Origin: Paracoccus aminophilus JCM 7686
GTDB taxonomy: Bacteria > Pseudomonadota > Alphaproteobacteria > Rhodobacterales > Rhodobacteraceae
DNA: 64,000 nucleotides
Assembly: GCF_000444995.1 (NCBI RefSeq)
Contig: NC_022041.1
Span: forward strand, 1,834,001 to 1,898,000
Direction: 5' to 3'
Shown here: piece by piece, positions 59,936-64,000 of the stretch
Position numbering within the stretch: position 1 is the first letter of the stretch
How the letters are laid out: the number at the start of each line of letters is the position of its first letter
Program-made: the position numbers and the translations under genes
The notes under the pieces: generated by a model
Told to the model about the DNA's origin: nothing
The model's input: only the letters and a program-made list of their open reading frames with translations
Database searches by the model: none

Positions 59936-61666
59936 TCACGCGGGAAGCCGGGCCAGAATCGCACGGAGACCAAGCTCGGCCAGAACCTGCATCACCTTCT
60001 CTGCCGAGGCTTCGTCAGCAGGCATGACACGCATCTGATTGTCGACAAAATCAAAGCTTGCCGTCAGACCATGCCCGCCAAGAGCGTCTTGCGCTGCCTT
60101 GGTCGCAGCCCACTGCCGCAGATGCAGACGAGAGACTTTGCCGACGCTGGTCAGGGGGAGTTTCTCGACGACAAGAATGCGGGTCGGTCGCGCCTGCGGG
60201 TCGCTGATCGCATTGCGCAAATGGGCCTCAAGCGCGTCGGTGGCGATGCGCTGACCCGCGCGAGCGGTGAGATACAGCACCGGCACTTCACCCGCATAGC
60301 GGTCGGGCATGGCGACGGCCGCGCTATCGGCAACCCCAGGAAAACTGTTCGCAGCGATCTCGATCTCGGCGGGATCGAGATTGTTGCCCGCACGGATGAT
60401 GACATCCTTCGCGCGCCCCGAGATCGTCACGGTTCCGTCCGCCGCAATGTTCCCGATATCGCCGGTCTCGAACCAGCCTCCGGGCAGAAACCCCTCGGCC
60501 GCGTTTAGTCCGGCATAGCCGCGAAAGACCTGAGGCGCACGAATGCAGATCGTGCCAACTGCGTCGGGTGCGTTCGACACAACTTCCGAGCCAAATGGTC
60601 GCACCCCGGCCTCGACGCCCGAAGCAAGTTGCCCCGCCGTATCATAGTCAGGCGAGGTTCCAAGGCGGGCGGTCGCGATCAGGCCAGCGGCCTCGGTCAT
60701 GCCGTAGATCGTGTGAACCTGCAGCCCGAACTGCTTTTCAAACGCAACCCCTGCCGTCGCGGGCATCGGTGCGCCGCCCGTGGCACAAAAGCGCACAGAG
60801 CTCAGGTCGGCGCCGTTCAAAGGCACGTCCAGCAGCGCCACGAGCGAGCTTGGGATGCCGCCGATGATGGTCGGGCGCAACGTCTGGACGATTTCCCAAT
60901 GGCGAGACAGGACTGCGGGGTTGCGCAGGCCGGTTTCGCTCAGAAGCAGCACCTCTGCGCCCCGGATCAGGGGGCCGAGCGCCAGCAGGTTTGCGCCTGC
61001 GACGTGAAAGAAGGGCAGCGCGTTGACGATCCGCGTCGCCCCGTCCATCTGCCAAGCGTCGGCGATCCCATGAGCTGAGGCCAAGAGGTTCGCATGGGTC
61101 AGCGGCACAACCTTGGATTTGCCTGTCGTGCCCGCCGTATGAAACAGCGCCGCCAGATCGTCCGCCTGCGGGTGCCGCCCCTGCAACTGACCCGAGGGAT
61201 GGGCCGCAATCAGAGCGCGCACCGCGTGCTCGCCGGCCCGCACGCGCCCGGTCGTGACGGTGGCACGCAGGGACGGCACCTGCACCTCGGCCAGTTTTTC
61301 GGCGATCTTCAGGCCGGACTGGTGGCCCGTCACCACGATTTCGGAGCCGACCGCGTTCATGCAATCGGCAATCCCGGCGGCATCGAGGAGGTAATTCACC
61401 GGATGCGCCACGCCTGCCACTTCGGCGGCCAGCAGCGCGATCAGCCCCTCAATGGTCGAGGGGGCCAGGATCGTCACCACGGGGCGGTCATGTCCCGCAA
61501 TCGCACGGAAGGCGTTGGCCAGCGCAATGACCTGCGCCTGAAGTTCCGCATGGGTCACGAAGCTTGGCTGGACGTCGTCAAATTCCAGCTCGGCCAAGTC
61601 GAAAAAGCGGATCGCGCGTGAAGAAGGCGCCGCAACGGCGCGGAGCGCAGAGAGGATGTCAGCCAT
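59936..61666 (-). CDS. Acyl-CoA synthetase/AMP-dependent ligase
   Basis: 576 aa, class I adenylate-forming enzyme. ATP loop FHTAGTTGKSKVVPLTH, aromatic motif YGMTEAAG, hinge GWFETGDIGN and RAKDVIIRAGNN, with the C-terminal catalytic Lys expected in LTSVGKVSRL. Activates a carboxylic acid as a CoA thioester in the cytoplasm. ATG 61666 has GGAGGGGG upstream and overlaps the serine hydrolase stop by 8 bp. Last gene of the OMP-MBL-hydrolase-ligase operon; the acid is probably released by the hydrolases. Confidence 0.92.
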   Translation of the reverse strand: MADILSALRAVAAPSSRAIRFFDLAELEFDDVQPSFVTHAELQAQVIALANAFRAIAGHDRPVVTILAPSTIEGLIALLAAEVAGVAHPVNYLLDAAGIADCMNAVGSEIVVTGHQSGLKIAEKLAEVQVPSLRATVTTGRVRAGEHAVRALIAAHPSGQLQGRHPQADDLAALFHTAGTTGKSKVVPLTHANLLASAHGIADAWQMDGATRIVNALPFFHVAGANLLALGPLIRGAEVLLLSETGLRNPAVLSRHWEIVQTLRPTIIGGIPSSLVALLDVPLNGADLSSVRFCATGGAPMPATAGVAFEKQFGLQVHTIYGMTEAAGLIATARLGTSPDYDTAGQLASGVEAGVRPFGSEVVSNAPDAVGTICIRAPQVFRGYAGLNAAEGFLPGGWFETGDIGNIAADGTVTISGRAKDVIIRAGNNLDPAEIEIAANSFPGVADSAAVAMPDRYAGEVPVLYLTARAGQRIATDALEAHLRNAISDPQARPTRILVVEKLPLTSVGKVSRLHLRQWAATKAAQDALGGHGLTASFDFVDNQMRVMPADEASAEKVMQVLAELGLRAILARLPA

Positions 61667-62942
61667 GATCCCCCTCCCCGGCCAGCGCGCCATAGGTCAC
61701 GTTTCGGAACATGAAGCGCAGATGATTGCGCGCGCTTGGCGCGGCGGCCATGAAGATGGCGATCAACTTTTCCTCGGGGTCGATCGTGAAGGTGGTGCCG
61801 TTGAAGCCCGACCAGTTCACATCGCCTTTGCTGCCTTCGACATAGGCCTCGCCATTGCCAAGACGAACGGCAAAGCCAAGACCGAACCCATAGCCCGGGC
61901 CGGTGAAAGCATCGGGACCGCCGTCCAGCCGCTGTGAATGATCGGAGGTCATCAACCGCACGGTTGCGGGCGAGAGAATGCGTTGGCCGTTCAGCTCACC
62001 CTCATTCAGGATCATGCGACAAAATTGCAGGTAATCCGAAGCTGTCGAAACCAGCCCGCCGCCGCCGCTGAGATAACCGTCGCCGCGCGGCTTCTCGACT
62101 CGCATCCAGCCTTCGGTGAAGGGCTTCATCGGGTCGCCATCGGGCACCTGAGCCAGACGGTGAACATCATCGCCGGAAACCGCAAAGCTGGTTTGGGTCA
62201 TCTGAAGCGGCGTAAAGACGCGGTCCTGCAACACCTGGGAGAGAGGGAGCCCGCTGACCCGTTCCAGAATGAACCCCAACAGGTCGATGCCGACACTGTA
62301 TTCGAAGCGGCTGTTCGGCCGGAAGGCCAGCGGAATTTTCGCAAGCCGGGTCAGCATCTCGGACGCCGTCATGTCGGAACGGATCTGCTCGATATCCGCC
62401 TCGCCATATTGCTTGCGGATCGCCTCGCTCGCGGCGCCAAACATGGCATAGGTAAAACCGCCCGCATGGCGCAGCAGATCATAGACCGTCGGCTGCTGAG
62501 GGGCCGTGACGGGCAGACCGTCCCTGCCATGCACTTTCAGGTCGGCAAGCTCGGGCAGATAGGTCGCAATGGGCTCATCCAACCCGATCAGGCCTTGCTC
62601 GACATAGGTCATGATCGCAACGCTGGTCACCGGCTTGGTCATCGAGGCGATGCGGAACAAATCGTCGGTCGTGGCGGCGCGCGAACCTGCCGCATCACTA
62701 TGGCCATAAGCCTGATGCAGAACGGTCTTTCCGTCCTTTTCGATCATCAGGACACCGCCCATCAGAGTGCCCGCGGCAATCTCGCGTGCCATGAAATCGG
62801 CCATGCGGGTCGTCAGCGTATCGCTCCTCATCTGATCCGCGAAGACGCGAATAGGCAGCGCCGCCATGGCAAGGCCTGCGCCGGTAAGGCGCAGCATGTC
62901 GCGGCGGGCAAGACCCGAACGGCGCGGGAGGGATTGGGTCAT
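61659..62942 (-). CDS. Serine hydrolase of the class C beta-lactamase/esterase fold, Tat-exported
   Basis: 427 aa. Tat signal LARRDMLRLTGAGLAMAALP. Catalytic SxxK in IASMTKPVTS, the Tyr motif in YSVGIDLLG, and a large C-terminal beta sheet with SGFNGTTFTIDPEEKL. EstB-type esterases and D-aminopeptidases share this fold, so beta-lactamase activity is not implied. Start ATG 62942 overlaps the MBL stop (ATGA) and has GGAG 9 bp upstream; an earlier ATG at 62957 lies inside the MBL gene. Confidence 0.9.
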   Translation of the reverse strand: MTQSLPRRSGLARRDMLRLTGAGLAMAALPIRVFADQMRSDTLTTRMADFMAREIAAGTLMGGVLMIEKDGKTVLHQAYGHSDAAGSRAATTDDLFRIASMTKPVTSVAIMTYVEQGLIGLDEPIATYLPELADLKVHGRDGLPVTAPQQPTVYDLLRHAGGFTYAMFGAASEAIRKQYGEADIEQIRSDMTASEMLTRLAKIPLAFRPNSRFEYSVGIDLLGFILERVSGLPLSQVLQDRVFTPLQMTQTSFAVSGDDVHRLAQVPDGDPMKPFTEGWMRVEKPRGDGYLSGGGGLVSTASDYLQFCRMILNEGELNGQRILSPATVRLMTSDHSQRLDGGPDAFTGPGYGFGLGFAVRLGNGEAYVEGSKGDVNWSGFNGTTFTIDPEEKLIAIFMAAAPSARNHLRFMFRNVTYGALAGEGDHG

Positions 62943-63760
62943 TGCAGATTTCTCCATTTGGCACCGTCACGAATGATGCGGCCACTGCGTTCAAGCTGCA
63001 GCAGCTGCGCCTCGATCGTGCGGAGGGCGACCGTGCGGGTGCTGTCGCCAAGATTGCTGTAAAGCGCGGTAACGATGTCTTCGGTCGTTGCCGGTCGCTC
63101 GGCGACCAGATCCCGGATATCGCGCTCGCGCTGATCCATTCGCTCGAGGAGGAAATCGAGGAAACGGCGCGTGTTGCGCACAGCCGGGCCATGGCCGGGC
63201 AGGAACTGGCGGGCGCGCAAGGTAGACAGGCGTTGCAGCCCCTCGCGATAGGCACCGGGGTCGCCTTCGGGGGCGAGGATCGAGGTCGGGGCCCAACCCA
63301 TGACATGATCGCCCGAAAAGATCACCTCATCCATGCGAAAGCAGAGGTGATCGGGCGTATGGCCGGGGGTTGCGATGACAGTCAGGCCCGCAATCTCATC
63401 CCCGTCAGAAAGCTGGTGATCGACGTTGAAGCCGTGATGGGAGGCGCCTTCTGCGCGGGCCGAGGCCACTGGCGCGCCTGTCATCCGCACCAGATCGGCA
63501 ACGCCCGCGCTGTGGTCACGATGGTCATGGGTCAACAAGATCATCGACACAACACCGCCCCCCGCATCAATCAGCGCGCGGGCATGGAGCGCATCGACTG
63601 GGCCGGGGTCGATCACGACCCGCGCCTGCCCGCTTTCGACGACATAGCTGTTTGTTCCGTGATAGGTCATGACGCCGCCATTAGGCGCCACGACCCGTTG
63701 GATCTTCGGGGTGACGCGCGTGGCGCCACCCCGAATGGGTTCGGGTTCACTGATGAACAT
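62939..63760 (-). CDS. MBL-fold metallo-hydrolase (LACTB2-like)
   Basis: 273 aa. Zinc motif THDHRDHS, further ligands in ATPGHTPDH and FSGDH, and GHGPAV for the last His. The last 80 residues form a winged-helix-like tail (TTEDIVTALYSNLGDSTR) as in LACTB2 proteins. No signal peptide. Could hydrolyse a thioester, lactone or nucleic acid; the operon suggests an ester or thioester. GGAGGAACC precedes the ATG. Confidence 0.9.
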   Translation of the reverse strand: MFISEPEPIRGGATRVTPKIQRVVAPNGGVMTYHGTNSYVVESGQARVVIDPGPVDALHARALIDAGGGVVSMILLTHDHRDHSAGVADLVRMTGAPVASARAEGASHHGFNVDHQLSDGDEIAGLTVIATPGHTPDHLCFRMDEVIFSGDHVMGWAPTSILAPEGDPGAYREGLQRLSTLRARQFLPGHGPAVRNTRRFLDFLLERMDQRERDIRDLVAERPATTEDIVTALYSNLGDSTRTVALRTIEAQLLQLERSGRIIRDGAKWRNLQ

Positions 63761-63772
63761 GGTTCCTCCGCT

Positions 63773-64000
63773 TCAGAACCGGCGGCGCAGGCCGATATTG
63801 ATCTCGGTCCTGCCCTTGTCCTTGACGTCGGTCTGGATCGGAAAGCTGCCGAAGCGGGATTCCAGCACACGCCCCTTGAAGCTCAGATCGCCCAGAAGGC
63901 GGGTGTGGCGCAGCTCGGTCGTGATCGACAGGCCTTCGGCCCCCGGCACATCGTAGGAAAAGCCCACCATGAGTTGCGCCGCAGCGGCATTGTCGCTGCT
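63773..64000 (-). CDS. Outer-membrane beta-barrel protein, C-terminal end only
   Basis: 75 codons visible, continuing past the right edge. Alternating strands (GLSITTELRHTRLLGDLSF, GRTEINIGLRRRF) end in Phe, the outer-membrane assembly signal. It precedes the MBL gene by 12 bp on the same strand, so it is probably the first visible gene of that operon. It may be a substrate channel or an opacity-type protein; the missing part would decide. Confidence 0.7.
   Translation of the reverse strand, partial: SSDNAAAAQLMVGFSYDVPGAEGLSITTELRHTRLLGDLSFKGRVLESRFGSFPIQTDVKDKGRTEINIGLRRRF

Noticed and set aside
61659-62942. Antibiotic-resistance beta-lactamase
   Set aside because: Only the general SxxK/Tyr fold is supported; the operon with a CoA ligase and MBL hydrolase suggests an esterase or peptidase.

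Overview
The window is about 65% GC and densely coded. Its contents (solute-binding-protein ABC operons, catabolic dehydrogenases, a MocR regulator, LysR and XRE regulators beside small operons) suggest an alphaproteobacterium of the Rhodobacteraceae, most like Paracoccus. That assignment is inferred from gene style, not from a marker gene. I saw no rRNA, tRNA, CRISPR array, intact insertion sequence or prophage.

Layout. 0-5.4 kb: aldehyde dehydrogenase (cut by the window edge) and a mandelate racemase-family enzyme, divergent from a MocR regulator, then a GMC oxidoreductase. 5.5-6.7 kb: a BLUF-like protein and a VOC protein. 6.9-11.2 kb: an iron/heme set of FecI-type sigma factor, FecR and TonB-dependent receptor. 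11.3-17 kb: a DASS/SLC13 transporter, a COG4705-type membrane protein divergent from a PepSY protein, and an OmpR-type two-component system. Two perfect GATTAC-N6-GTAATC dyads lie between the divergent genes. 17-26.8 kb: an XRE regulator, a histidine ammonia-lyase homologue lacking the MIO-forming Ala-Ser-Gly, a LysR protein with two DNA-binding domains, and an OpuC/OsmF-type quaternary-amine ABC transporter operon. The operon also carries an ornithine-cyclodeaminase-fold protein and a PhnD-like protein. I read this region as a candidate betaine or ergothioneine-like catabolic locus. 26.9-35.8 kb: a PotABCD-type ABC operon with a fused permease and a nucleoside hydrolase, then FMO, RidA, DUF1028 and ArgE-like genes beside a LysR regulator. 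A near-identical dyad (AAATTACRATTT) precedes both operons. 36.8-40 kb: a LysR regulator, DUF1185 and EthD proteins, and an orphan solute-binding protein.

40-57 kb appears to be one regulon. A TIM-barrel isomerase, two GMC oxidoreductases, a secreted alpha/beta hydrolase, an uncharacterised protein, an aspartase-family lyase, a GH3 enzyme, a ThDP enzyme, a HisD-family dehydrogenase and a sugar-type ABC transporter lie around an XRE regulator. Five promoter regions carry the same three-box operator: TGCGYCA, then TGCGTCA 10 bp on, then TGCGMAATTG 20 bp further. This is the strongest undescribed signal I found, and the substrate is unknown.

57.0-57.9 kb is about 0.9 kb of apparently decayed non-coding DNA. 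From 57.9 kb all genes are on the minus strand: a thiol-redox set (DUF5666-like, CcdA-like, TlpA-like), then an operon of an outer-membrane protein (cut by the window end), an MBL-fold hydrolase, a Tat-exported serine hydrolase and an acyl-CoA ligase.
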